From IMG/VR virus record IMGVR_UViG_3300025598_000199, positions 1-22,024 of that record: a DNA stretch of 22,024 bases, one strand, 5' to 3'. The notes beneath the pieces are model-generated. The model ran no database searches, was not told the origin of the DNA, and worked only from the letters and a program-made list of their open reading frames with translations. Source of the DNA: a virus. Below are positions 14,638 through 22,024 of the stretch, piece by piece. Both the position numbers and the translations under genes were made by a program. Position 1 is the stretch's first letter. Each line of letters opens with the position of its first letter.

Positions 14638-17077
14638 TTGGAGCTCCTTGTTGTGGTGCGGCAGGTGCCGCGGGGTTTACAGGTGGAACCTGTGGTTGAG
14701 CTTGAGCAATCTGCTGGATCGTCTCATGCGTTAACTTTGCATTCTCAATAGCAATTTTGGTTTGGTTATCAACCAAAGATTTTTTGGAATCCGTTTCCAA
14801 TTTTGCTTGAGCCAATTGCACATCTGCTTGATCTTTCTGTGCTTTACGTTGTGTTTCAGCCTGACTTGTTTGCAATACCACTTGGGCTTCTGGTGGCATA
14901 GGTGGTGGCTGAGGCTGGCTACGTTGTTGTGCCATTTGAATAAGTTTTTGGAACGATGGTGCAAATGAACCAAAGACTTCATTCACATCCATCATTACGT
15001 GCGCGCCAACGGTCGTAAATACTTTATCAATCTCCGGCGTGTAATTCGGATTGTCGTAGTCATCAATCGGTTTGCCAGTCGCATCTTCAACGTATCCATT
15101 AGAACGGTTCAAGTACCACAACGTCATGTGTTGCTTCAAATGCTCAATCAAATTGTTCAAGTAGTTAGGATCTGCAAATGGCGATTGCCCTAAGAATGGA
15201 TTCATCGCAAATTGCAAATGATCTTGAATGTGCGCAATTTGATCTTGTTGGATATATGCATACGCTGCTTGACCAATCAACATGGCAGCGTTTTCATCCG
15301 CGGACGTGCGTTGCTCTGGCGCTGGTACGTCATTCATGATGTCGTTGATGTTAGGCACCTTCATTTGCTTAAGCAATCTTGAGATGACTTTGCCCATCTT
15401 GAACTGATCAGGGAACTGTGTTGCCAACTGCAACACTGCCTGAGATTGCGCCATGCGCTGCGTCTCAGAAAAAATGTGGGGATCAGATACTGGTTCCACA
15501 TCCGTGTTCTTTGCAAAGTCTTCACGCGTGACTTCTAAATTTGTCACAACGTCGTTTTTTTGCATATCGTCAAAATACCAACGATTCAAACGACAAAGAA
15601 TTTTTAATACTCGAGCTTGGCTTGCATGCAGGCGCGCATGGATAGATGAATAAACTTGCGAACCCTGCTCAATTAAAGCCTGTGTGGTGCCTACAGGCGA
15701 GTTTGCCGACACGTCTGCTATCTTCTCTTCAGCAGTGGTCACAACGCTCTTTGTAGCCTTATCCAAGAAGCCTAAGAGCTCAAATAGCACTTGGCTTGGT
15801 GGATTAAAAGGCATAGGCATTGCAATCTGGCGAATATCTTGTACGCCAGGCGCGCCTTCGATCTCTACAATTTGGGTGACATCAACTTGTTGCGATTGCC
15901 CAGATATCTTTGCACCCTTGAGCTTAAGCATAGTAGCGGCGTTATTGATATGAGCACTATCCAATAAAGCGCGCAAAGAACCAGTAAGAGCGGCAGACAA
16001 ACCACCGATCAAGTGAGGTAGACCAATTGCATACGCACCTCGCCAAGGGATAAATTTAAATTCCACAACCCAATCAAGTTTGGTCATGGTTTCATCATGC
16101 TCTTCCCAATTGCGGTACAACCCAACTACTTCCCGATCTAATACGTCAATCATCAAGATATAGGGGGCGCTTTTTCCGCGAGTCTTTTTGTCCTCTTCTA
16201 ACTCGAGCCAAGTGTAGATGTGATAAACGGTACGGATTCCATCTTTGTTGTCTTCAAAGACTTTACCCTCAATCTTGTTGTTCGCCTTTGCGACCTTGCC
16301 TTCGTTTAGTGATTCCGTTGCATGGATGTAGTTGATATCACGGTACATCCCAGACTTAATTCGACGATCAAACTCATATTCGGTAATCTCGTGGATCTCA
16401 GCTGCGCGTTGAGCCGTGTAGAAATTGGTTGCAGCAAACGGCAAAATTACCCGGTCAATTGGCAAAAACTCAATGCATGGGCGCTTCTTGTTCTCGTCAT
16501 ACCAAAGCTTCATGTACTGCGAGCCGCCTAGAGGCAACTGGGTTAGAAGTTGCTCTTCTTCGTCCCTAAACTCTTCAATCTGTTCAGTAATCTGCCAATT
16601 TAAAAATTCTGTTTTACGTTCAGCGATTGCTACTTTTTGATCGTCTTGTTTACCAATGATCTTTGACTTAACTGGCCCATCGGGTGGAAAAAGCTCTTTA
16701 ATTGCTCTTGCCGCAAAATCTACGCAACCTTCAGCCATAGCAGGATGGACTACCTTTGACGCACCCATAAAGGTTGCACCACCAGGCGCATCATTTCCCA
16801 TGCCAGTACGTTTAATGCCCTCTTCATACTGCTTATCGCGCAGCTCGCGCGCTTCTTTGTCGCTCTCTAATAAATCAAGATAGCGCACAACCATGTCTGA
16901 CATGGTGTTGAGATCCACCGTATCAGCCAGGTTGTCGTAGAACTCGGGATTGAATTCAGGCCCATCATCCAACTCAACAATAGCCGACCCGTCTGGCTGC
17001 TCTTCCGTTTCAATGTCCGGCATGTCCACCAGCGCAGACCCATCTTCTTGTTCTTGGATATCGAGATCGTCTGCCAT
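14621..17077 (-). CDS. Portal protein
   Basis: The 818-residue protein has the size and features of podovirus-type portal proteins. It contains a helical N-terminal wing with YLDLLESDKEARELRDKQYE (about 66-85), a beta region with KLWYDENKKRPCIEFLPIDR (about 190-210), PHLIGGLSAALTGSLRALLD in the middle, a P-F-N-P-P-S segment, and AEEKIADVSANSPVGTTQAL, a conserved portal element. Residues 12-21 and 29-38 carry two DGSAxV acidic motifs. The end, from about 720, is Pro-rich, then a coiled-coil (about 730-792), then a Pro/Ala/Gln tail. Portals form the dodecameric channel through which terminase packages DNA. ATG 17077 shares one base with the upstream stop and follows AAGGAAAGGG. Neighbouring terminase and scaffold genes support the call. 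Confidence 0.88.
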   Translation of the reverse strand: MADDLDIQEQEDGSALVDMPDIETEEQPDGSAIVELDDGPEFNPEFYDNLADTVDLNTMSDMVVRYLDLLESDKEARELRDKQYEEGIKRTGMGNDAPGGATFMGASKVVHPAMAEGCVDFAARAIKELFPPDGPVKSKIIGKQDDQKVAIAERKTEFLNWQITEQIEEFRDEEEQLLTQLPLGGSQYMKLWYDENKKRPCIEFLPIDRVILPFAATNFYTAQRAAEIHEITEYEFDRRIKSGMYRDINYIHATESLNEGKVAKANNKIEGKVFEDNKDGIRTVYHIYTWLELEEDKKTRGKSAPYILMIDVLDREVVGLYRNWEEHDETMTKLDWVVEFKFIPWRGAYAIGLPHLIGGLSAALTGSLRALLDSAHINNAATMLKLKGAKISGQSQQVDVTQIVEIEGAPGVQDIRQIAMPMPFNPPSQVLFELLGFLDKATKSVVTTAEEKIADVSANSPVGTTQALIEQGSQVYSSIHARLHASQARVLKILCRLNRWYFDDMQKNDVVTNLEVTREDFAKNTDVEPVSDPHIFSETQRMAQSQAVLQLATQFPDQFKMGKVISRLLKQMKVPNINDIMNDVPAPEQRTSADENAAMLIGQAAYAYIQQDQIAHIQDHLQFAMNPFLGQSPFADPNYLNNLIEHLKQHMTLWYLNRSNGYVEDATGKPIDDYDNPNYTPEIDKVFTTVGAHVMMDVNEVFGSFAPSFQKLIQMAQQRSQPQPPPMPPEAQVVLQTSQAETQRKAQKDQADVQLAQAKLETDSKKSLVDNQTKIAIENAKLTHETIQQIAQAQPQVPPVNPAAPAAPQQGAPNGNIG

Positions 17078-19512
17078 TATTTACCCTTTCCTTTTGACAT
17101 CAATTCAATGCGCATCGTATCCACAGTCGTTGGGGGTTTGTACGCAGGATATTCTGTTATGTGCGATTTGTAGTGTTTCTTAATCACATGCTCAGGCATA
17201 TCTTCGATGGATTCGATTCCAATCTTATGCGCGTTGTGCTCTTGCGCATGGAAACTTTGCTCGGGGAATGCCATGTGATCTTCACTTAAATGATGGTGAT
17301 AGATCGATCCACCATCGGCTTTACGCACGATCTTGATTGGCTCTGGTGGTACGTATTCTTTACCAGCAGCAGCAACCTGGGCTTCAGGTGCGTCAATCTC
17401 ATACTCGCCTTTATTTTTCTTGGCGTGAGCTATCTGCTCAGGGCCAACATGGTGAGTGAAAGACGTGTGATGTTGGAATATTGGCGTTGATTTTGTAGGT
17501 GTAGTCATCAATATCGCACCAGCCATCTTACCGTTGCGCGTGACAAACCTGTCTTTAGGTAAGAAATCCTCGTCTTTAAACCGTGAATCCGTTGGGATCA
17601 TGTGCTCAACAGTTTCAGTTTCACCAGTCTCTTTGTTCAGTTTGCGCTCAGGCACATTCACTAAGCGTGGATGCAAAATGTGTTGCTTCTGGTATTCGTA
17701 TCGTTGCCCTTTATGTACGCGATGACCATAGTGACCTTTTGCTTTTGTCGTCGGCTCATGATCGGCACCATAATGCGCTTCGTCGCCCTCAGCCTTCTCT
17801 TCTTTACTGAGCTCTTCCACTGGGCGACCTGTAGACCAATACTTGGCATATTTGATGTGCTTCTGCATTGCCTCATCTTCAGGCGAATCGCGGCGCACGT
17901 TGGTCACCATGTACGAACCCTTGGGCGGCGTTTTGTTTCCTTGCTCGTTTACAAAGTCTTTTCCAGAAGCATTCTGTGCGGTAATGGTTGATCGTACGCG
18001 CTGCTTATCGCGGTCGATGTTCTCACTGATCGACTTGCCTTGTTTAGTCTTTGGCCCAATGTTGGAATGCGTCACATAGTACCCATTCTCAGGATCATGC
18101 AACTCATTGGTCTTGCCGTATGAGTTTGCCACAATGATGGGCTTACCCTCGGCTTTACGCTGATCATTCAATCCTTTAATTACATGGCGCGATGATACGT
18201 CTGTCTCGTCCACCACATTGGGGCGAAACAATGTCCTGATGTTTTTCTTATCTAAATCATTCGATACCTTACGCAATGATCCTGTGTGCGCCAAAATCCA
18301 ATCCTCGGTCATCTTGGGATCATGCTTGGCTTGCTCATGTGCTGCGCGCCGTACCGCGGCATTCACATACTGTTGCTCTGCATTGGGTGCGAAACAAGTA
18401 CCTTTGCTTGTGTCAACGATTCCATTCTTATCCACACCACCCGAGCACCCGACTGTAGCGCCTGGGCAGGTATTAATTGCATGATGCTTGGAATCGTTTC
18501 CATGCCCAGACGTATACAACGAATGCCCAGCAACGCCTTTTGACGCAAACCCTTCGTAGGTTCTACCTTCTTCGTCGTGTTCGTGCTTGACCGTATCAAG
18601 CTTCTCACTGGTATCTAACGTGTCAGCGTTTGAGCCAATATGCTTTGCCTTGCGCAGGCGCTCTAATGCAGCCTCTTCGTTTGCGGTCTGTTCGTGGATG
18701 GGCAAACCAAAATGATGATTTAGGATCTTCTTGTGCAGCGATCCAACCTGACCGATAGTCAGTGGGGGGCGGTGCTCACCGCCATACACTTCTGCGCGCG
18801 CTTCATTTAGATCACGCATGCCTTCGACTTTCTTGCCCTGCTTCGGGCCAGTCCCGCCATATGTCTTACCTTCCCACATGTGCCGCGGAACCGTAATTCC
18901 TTTGACGCCACCGAAGCCTTCAGCAGGAATCGTAATCCGCGTTGACTCATCTTCAACTGCACCACCCTTAGCCATGCCTGCAGGCGCGTTCGATGGTGCC
19001 AATGGTGAAGACAACCCCATTGCTTGCATCTTCTGACCCTGTGGCGTCATTGACAACAAGTTAGGCGGTGCGCCCGTTGGTGCTCCGCCCGTGGCTCCAG
19101 TTGGAGCTCCACCCGGCATGATCTGTGGTGCAGGTGCAATCGGTTCACCAGCTTGTGGCTGCTGACCTTGTTGCGGCTGCTGTGTTGGTAATCCACCCTG
19201 AGTTGGGGGCGGAGCTGTCAACTGTTGACCAGGCTGTTGTGCGTTTTGATCTACGCCACCAATAGGCAATCCACCCGAAGTAGCCACGCCACCAACATCT
19301 GGCATGCCTGACTTGCTCGCATTGGGATTCATGAATACCTTTGGATGCATATCCAAGGCTTCTTCCACGCCGATGTCATCCATCACATCAGGGTTGGCAT
19401 GCTTTGCGACTTCCATGCGATATTGCGATAACAATGGTTGATCCATGGTCTGTCCTTGTACGTTGCCACCATCGGCTTTCTTTTGCATAAAGTGCTGGTT
19501 TGGCTTTTTCAT
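17077..19512 (-). CDS. Large multidomain protein with a possible GP88-like cysteine domain, unknown function
   Basis: This 811-residue protein has several parts. Residues 1-60 include KKADGGNV and an EVAKHANPDVMDDIG helix. Residues about 75-180 are a Pro/Gln/Gly-rich linker. Residues about 190-300 are a charged region with GITVPRHMWEGK. Residues about 345-490 hold NTCPGATVGC (C349, C356), GTCFAP (C373), EDWILAHTG, IRTLFRPNVVDETD and NSYGKTNELHDPENGYYVTH. The CPGA-x3-C start followed by a later C-F/Y-A resembles the GP88 family of phage proteins, but this is a weak match. The rest is polar, with KADGGSI near 731-737 and His clusters. It sits between terminase and portal. Start ATG 19512 has AGGAT upstream at rather long spacing. 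A virion or ejected protein is one idea; an enzyme is another. Confidence 0.6.
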   Translation of the reverse strand: MKKPNQHFMQKKADGGNVQGQTMDQPLLSQYRMEVAKHANPDVMDDIGVEEALDMHPKVFMNPNASKSGMPDVGGVATSGGLPIGGVDQNAQQPGQQLTAPPPTQGGLPTQQPQQGQQPQAGEPIAPAPQIMPGGAPTGATGGAPTGAPPNLLSMTPQGQKMQAMGLSSPLAPSNAPAGMAKGGAVEDESTRITIPAEGFGGVKGITVPRHMWEGKTYGGTGPKQGKKVEGMRDLNEARAEVYGGEHRPPLTIGQVGSLHKKILNHHFGLPIHEQTANEEAALERLRKAKHIGSNADTLDTSEKLDTVKHEHDEEGRTYEGFASKGVAGHSLYTSGHGNDSKHHAINTCPGATVGCSGGVDKNGIVDTSKGTCFAPNAEQQYVNAAVRRAAHEQAKHDPKMTEDWILAHTGSLRKVSNDLDKKNIRTLFRPNVVDETDVSSRHVIKGLNDQRKAEGKPIIVANSYGKTNELHDPENGYYVTHSNIGPKTKQGKSISENIDRDKQRVRSTITAQNASGKDFVNEQGNKTPPKGSYMVTNVRRDSPEDEAMQKHIKYAKYWSTGRPVEELSKEEKAEGDEAHYGADHEPTTKAKGHYGHRVHKGQRYEYQKQHILHPRLVNVPERKLNKETGETETVEHMIPTDSRFKDEDFLPKDRFVTRNGKMAGAILMTTPTKSTPIFQHHTSFTHHVGPEQIAHAKKNKGEYEIDAPEAQVAAAGKEYVPPEPIKIVRKADGGSIYHHHLSEDHMAFPEQSFHAQEHNAHKIGIESIEDMPEHVIKKHYKSHITEYPAYKPPTTVDTMRIELMSKGKGK

Positions 19513-19553
19513 CTTGTCATTATCCTATCCATTTACAATCGTCGCAACGACCA

Positions 19554-19775
19554 TCACCCTGGCAGATTGCTAGGCTCACGCAAGTCCTCTTTGGCTTTGC
19601 GATCTCTAACCCATATCCTGAGTTGCTGGACAACGGTTTGCTCCCAGATTTCCGTGTGAGGCAGCACGTTGATCTCAAACCGATCGGCTCCCGTGGTGAT
19701 CCTGACCCCGTCGATGTTCCTAACCATTTGGACACTTCCATTGTAGACACCATTGAATAAGACCTCGTTGCTCAT
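19554..19775 (-). CDS. Small protein of unknown function between terL and the 811-residue gene
   Basis: The 73-residue frame starts at ATG 19775, chosen over the adjacent ATG 19778 because GGAGG is five rather than two bases away. The protein reads like a compact beta-alpha domain: MSNEVLFNGVYNGSVQMVR, then GADRFEINVLPHTEIWEQ, then a helix with LRIWVRDRKAKEDL and a Pro-containing tail. No cysteine or membrane segment is present. I do not recognise a family. The twin palindromes lie immediately upstream of its ribosome site, which makes it the best candidate for a gene under their control. An alternative frame at 19520-19753 is a shadow. Confidence 0.6.
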   Translation of the reverse strand: MSNEVLFNGVYNGSVQMVRNIDGVRITTGADRFEINVLPHTEIWEQTVVQQLRIWVRDRKAKEDLREPSNLPG

Positions 19776-19786
19776 CATTGCCTCCA

Positions 19787-19830
19787 AAGTGGAAACGTTT
19801 CCAATCTCTTTGAAGTGGAAACGTTTCCAA
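19787..19830 (-). repeat. Twin 18-bp repeat with a perfect 14-bp palindrome, operator-like
   Basis: The string AAGTGGAAACGTTTCCAA occurs twice, at 19787-19804 and 19813-19830, offset by 26 bases. Each contains the perfect palindrome TGGAAACGTTTCCA. The pair fills the gap between the terL stop (19832) and the ribosome site of the next gene (GGAGG at 19781-19785). A-A-A-C-G-T-T-T centres are typical of LacI/GalR-family operators, which bind DNA as dimers. Because each copy is self-complementary, the two can also pair with each other in RNA as a 14-pair stem with a 12-base loop just before the ribosome site. Seen directly; role inferred. Confidence 0.75.
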
Positions 19831-19831
19831 G

Positions 19832-21259
19832 TTAAACAGCATAAGGGTTGACGCGAGCCCTCGAGTTAAAGATCTCAGCGTCCGTAATATCCTCTTGCTC
19901 AATCTCTTCGCGCGGTGGTGCGTCGATCGATATCCACCCAGCATCGCGCAGGTATCGCAGCCCTTGGCTGATGCAATCCACGAACTCGTCATGCGTTGTC
20001 TCAGGAAAGGCACAGATCTGGCTCACCATCCCTTCAGCCCAGTCACGCACGAAGCCTGGGCGGTTCGAGCTCTCTGGCACCCAGACGCGCCCCGCCTTGA
20101 TGATGTTTGCCACGATCGACAAGCGCTGTAGCTTGTCCGCTTTGCCGGGGTTATAGGCATGCACTGGTAGGTGCGCGCGCTGCAAGTCTTGGATGAGCGA
20201 GATCCCTGCGCTCTTGTCTTCAACCAAGATCAGATCCACAAGCTTGCGTGTCTTACCCTCGCCATACACCACCTCATACTCATTGATTACCTTTGGGCGC
20301 AAGTCAGGGTATTGCAAGTGCTCTTGCCAGCAATCCAAGATCATGACGGACATACCGCCATCCTCGGGCTTGAAGCAAGCCATGGAAATGCTTCCAGTGG
20401 GATCATTGATCGTCTTGTCTGACGTGGCACAGTCATAGCTCTGGATGATGAACTCGAGCTTGGGGAATGGCTTGGAGTTGGGCCACAACCTAAACCAGTC
20501 GCGCTTCACAATGCCGTATTGCTCGGCATCGATGATCAGCCCATGGATCTCTTGATCGCCGAGCCTGGTCGACTCGTACTGCAGGATCTGCTTTTGGAAT
20601 GATGGCGCGAGGTTGGCTATATTAGAGTAAGTCGACGCCTTAGTAATGACTACGTCGTCACCTTCTCTGGAAACCAAATCCATGATTAGGGGCTTGGGTC
20701 GGGGCGTGGTGGTCACAATGATGCGCGTGTGTTTACCTAACCGAACGGCAAACTGGATTTGATCCCACGAGTCTTGGATGTAGTCCCACGCAGCCAACTC
20801 ATCAAGCCATGCACCATGCCATTGTCCGCCGCGGTAACGATCGCTTTCTGAGGCTGGGATGCCTTTGATGAAGCTTCCATTGGTCAGCTTTATCTCGTGC
20901 AATGATTTGTTATAGTCGGATACAAGTATTGGCGGGATGACCGACAGTAGCCCTGAATCACCCTCAAAGCAGGTGCCGCGGATGTCACCACTAGTGGGGG
21001 CGGCGACCAGCCATCTTGTTGCGGGTTGTTCCCATGCCCACATGGAAAGCGTTTCCGCGGCAGCTCGAGTCTTACCGCTTCCTCGGCCCGCAAGCATTAG
21101 CCATATATTCCATGAACCTAAGGGCTCAATCTGGTGCTTGTGCGCGGTCTTATACCATTTGATCTGCCAGTTAACGACCGCCTGCTGCACTGGAGTGAGC
21201 TTAATGAACTCTTCTTTCAGAGCCTCCTCATCATCCAGTACGGCAGTTAATGCACTCAT
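19832..21259 (-). CDS. terL: Terminase large subunit (ATPase and nuclease)
   Basis: The 475-residue protein carries the two-domain packaging motor. In the ATPase domain, Walker A is AGRGSGKT at 57-64, Walker B is AWLDE at 150-154 with catalytic E154, and the coupling motif is TTTPRP at 183-188. In the RNase H-like nuclease domain, acidic residues D276 (IIQSYD), E347/D348 (LILVEDKS) and D428 (DEFVDCI) fit the metal-binding triad. It drives ATP-dependent DNA translocation through the portal and cuts concatemers. ATG 21259 overlaps the small-subunit stop as ATGA, so the two are translationally coupled. Length is usual for the family. All key residues are present, so it should be active. Confidence 0.95.
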   Translation of the reverse strand: MSALTAVLDDEEALKEEFIKLTPVQQAVVNWQIKWYKTAHKHQIEPLGSWNIWLMLAGRGSGKTRAAAETLSMWAWEQPATRWLVAAPTSGDIRGTCFEGDSGLLSVIPPILVSDYNKSLHEIKLTNGSFIKGIPASESDRYRGGQWHGAWLDELAAWDYIQDSWDQIQFAVRLGKHTRIIVTTTPRPKPLIMDLVSREGDDVVITKASTYSNIANLAPSFQKQILQYESTRLGDQEIHGLIIDAEQYGIVKRDWFRLWPNSKPFPKLEFIIQSYDCATSDKTINDPTGSISMACFKPEDGGMSVMILDCWQEHLQYPDLRPKVINEYEVVYGEGKTRKLVDLILVEDKSAGISLIQDLQRAHLPVHAYNPGKADKLQRLSIVANIIKAGRVWVPESSNRPGFVRDWAEGMVSQICAFPETTHDEFVDCISQGLRYLRDAGWISIDAPPREEIEQEDITDAEIFNSRARVNPYAV

Positions 21260-21750
21260 TCCGCCTGGCGCGCCATCTTCAGGGCCTTGAGGAGCTCACC
21301 AAACACTGAGACGTTTTGCTCGACAACCACTGGGTTTTGATCATCACCAGAGTGAGTTACGCGATCGCCATAGCGCTTGGGATTCCATTTAGCCAAAAGC
21401 TTTAGCTTAATCTCGCTTTGCATCTTTACCCATTGCACATGACCATTATCAATGCGGCTGTAGCCTTTTTCATCTTCTATACGCTCTGGCGGCTGCTCAA
21501 TTAGCTGGTAAATATCCTCTGCTATAGCGTCCTGACCAATTTCACGCGCACATGCGATTGCTGTGGAAAGGTCTGCGTCTTTTCTCATCCAATCGTACAC
21601 AGTTCTCCATGCGGGGAATCCCTCTTGTCTGCATATTTGTCTTAATGGGATTCCATCTGACAGTTGTTCGCACATCTTTCGTGCGATTACTGGATCATAT
21701 GTACTTGGTCTACCTGTTGGTAATGGTATTTTGTCTTTCTGTGTGGTCAT
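21256..21750 (-). CDS. terS: Terminase small subunit
   Basis: The 164-residue protein has a basic N-terminal arm, a helix-turn-helix at about 33-56 (DGIPLRQICRQEGFPAWRTV, then YDWM) and a helical oligomerisation region with the hallmark KWNPKRYGDRV at about 121-131. This arrangement matches Sf6-type small terminase subunits that recognise the packaging site and regulate the large subunit. The C-terminal tail (LLKALKMARQ) may contact TerL. ATG 21750 lies eight bases after AAAAGGG, part of which is inside a hairpin. Order and ATGA overlap with terL confirm the assignment. Codon and base use match its neighbours by eye. Confidence 0.9.
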   Translation of the reverse strand: MTTQKDKIPLPTGRPSTYDPVIARKMCEQLSDGIPLRQICRQEGFPAWRTVYDWMRKDADLSTAIACAREIGQDAIAEDIYQLIEQPPERIEDEKGYSRIDNGHVQWVKMQSEIKLKLLAKWNPKRYGDRVTHSGDDQNPVVVEQNVSVFGELLKALKMARQAE

Positions 21751-21753
21751 AAT

Positions 21754-21795
21754 CTATGCCCTTTTCGCGCGATCTTTTCAGCGCATCGGGCATAG
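21754..21795 (-). promoter_or_regulatory. Hairpin overlapping the terS ribosome binding site
   Basis: On the minus strand CTATGCCC (21795-21788) and GGGCATAG (21761-21754) are perfect 8-base complements. An inner GCGC/GCGC stem with a 10-base loop lies between them. The 3' arm includes the GGG of the terS Shine-Dalgarno. In transcripts entering from upstream, this fold would weaken terS translation. The pairing is read directly; regulation is inferred. Confidence 0.5.
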
Positions 21796-21822
21796 TGTAA
21801 CTTCAGATCATGGTTTTGTGAA
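21794..21822 (-). promoter_or_regulatory. Candidate sigma70-type promoter upstream of terS
   Basis: On the minus strand TTCACA (21822-21817; five of six bases match TTGACA) is separated by 17 bases from TACACT (21799-21794; four of six match TATAAT). The predicted start lies near 21787, just past the 5' arm of the terS hairpin, so these transcripts would lack that arm. The -35 element overlaps the end of the upstream gene. Only sequence similarity supports it; the -10 is mediocre. Confidence 0.35.
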
Positions 21823-22024
21823 TTGTGGGTCCGATTCCAGTATCGTATCAATCCATTCTTTGAGAATTGGATACTCCTCTAGTGTTACCCGTCCAATAAT
21901 CATGCCGTCCGAGCTTGTTGTAATTCTCACTAATCCAACGCCATACGTTACTGCGTCTTGCATGGCCCCGTTCATGATCGTATCGATCTCGGTGATTCCC
22001 TTTTCTATTTCGGATGAAACATTT
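21808..22024 (-). CDS. C-terminal part of an unknown protein (runs off the right edge)
   Basis: The minus-strand frame is open from the window edge and ends at TGA 21808, giving 71 visible residues. It reads as a helix (EIEKGITEIDTIMNGAMQDA), then a beta hairpin (YGVGLVRITTSSDGMIIGRV), then a second helix with EYPILKEWIDTILESD. I do not recognise a family. It lies 57 bases upstream of terS in the same orientation and could share a transcript with it. The in-frame ATGs (about 21976 and 21961) have no strong ribosome site, so the true start is more likely outside the window. Confidence 0.5.
   Translation of the reverse strand, partial: NVSSEIEKGITEIDTIMNGAMQDAVTYGVGLVRITTSSDGMIIGRVTLEEYPILKEWIDTILESDPQFTKP

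Noticed and set aside
19520-19753. Alternative minus frame overlapping the small gene after terL
   Set aside because: The 19554-19775 frame has GGAGG at proper spacing and a protein-like pattern. The alternative starts inside it with no ribosome site and has a random composition.
21751-21793. Possible leader peptide starting at ATG 21793 ahead of terS
   Set aside because: The 27-codon frame has no Shine-Dalgarno and would begin upstream of or at the predicted transcript start; no codon pattern suggests attenuation.
1-22024. Searched by eye for tRNA genes, insertion sequences, integrase or attachment sites, lysis genes and programmed frameshift sites in tail genes
   Set aside because: None could be supported; T- or A-runs near starts do not sit at overlapping open frames of the tail-chaperone kind.

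Overview
This window is the structural and DNA-packaging block of a tailed double-stranded DNA bacteriophage (Caudoviricetes). Every supportable gene lies on the minus strand, so the biological order runs from high to low coordinates. Coding density is very high. Gaps are mostly under 80 bases, and most junctions are TAATG or ATGA stop/start overlaps or short gaps carrying a Shine-Dalgarno sequence. There is no gene-free stretch over 300 bases, and I see no tRNA, rRNA, CRISPR array, integrase, transposase or lysis gene. A Gram-negative (probably proteobacterial) host and an aquatic origin are guesses from protein style. The sequence alone does not name a host.

Right end (22024 to about 19550): the tail of an unknown gene, a candidate promoter and hairpin, the terminase small and large subunits (ATGA overlap), a twin palindromic repeat, and a small unknown gene. 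Middle (19512 to 10685): an 811-aa multidomain protein with a possible GP88-like cysteine domain, the portal, two tiny genes, a GroES-like co-chaperonin, a scaffold-like protein, an unknown conserved protein, a likely capsid decoration protein, and the HK97-fold-type major capsid protein, which is followed by a textbook intrinsic terminator. Left half (10611 to 1): a modular structural protein, a remarkable Lys/Gly/His/Met-rich repeat protein, an 888-aa multi-module structural protein, a DUF6321-type protein, a small unknown, a head-to-tail adaptor-like protein with an inserted discoidin-like domain, a zinc-ribbon protein and three successive tail-fibre/appendage genes, the last cut by the window edge.

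How the parts fit: the terminase pumps DNA through the portal into a prohead built from coat and scaffold, with the GroES-like protein possibly helping coat or other subunits fold. The decoration, adaptor and zinc-ribbon proteins would finish the head and neck, and the fibres would bind the host. An adaptor-like protein and the lack of tape-measure, tube or sheath genes here fit a short-tailed phage, but those genes could lie outside the window.

Most unusual signals: (1) a basic Gly-Gly motif (typically K-A-D-G-G-x-I/V or A-K-G-G) scattered over at least five proteins and massively repeated in the 559-aa protein; (2) an acidic DGSAxV motif shared by the N-termini of portal and scaffold; (3) two identical 18-bp sites with a perfect 14-bp palindrome between terL and the next gene; (4) a terS leader where a candidate promoter would start transcripts inside the 5' arm of a hairpin that masks the terS ribosome binding site; (5) repeated mix-and-match domain insertion in virion proteins.
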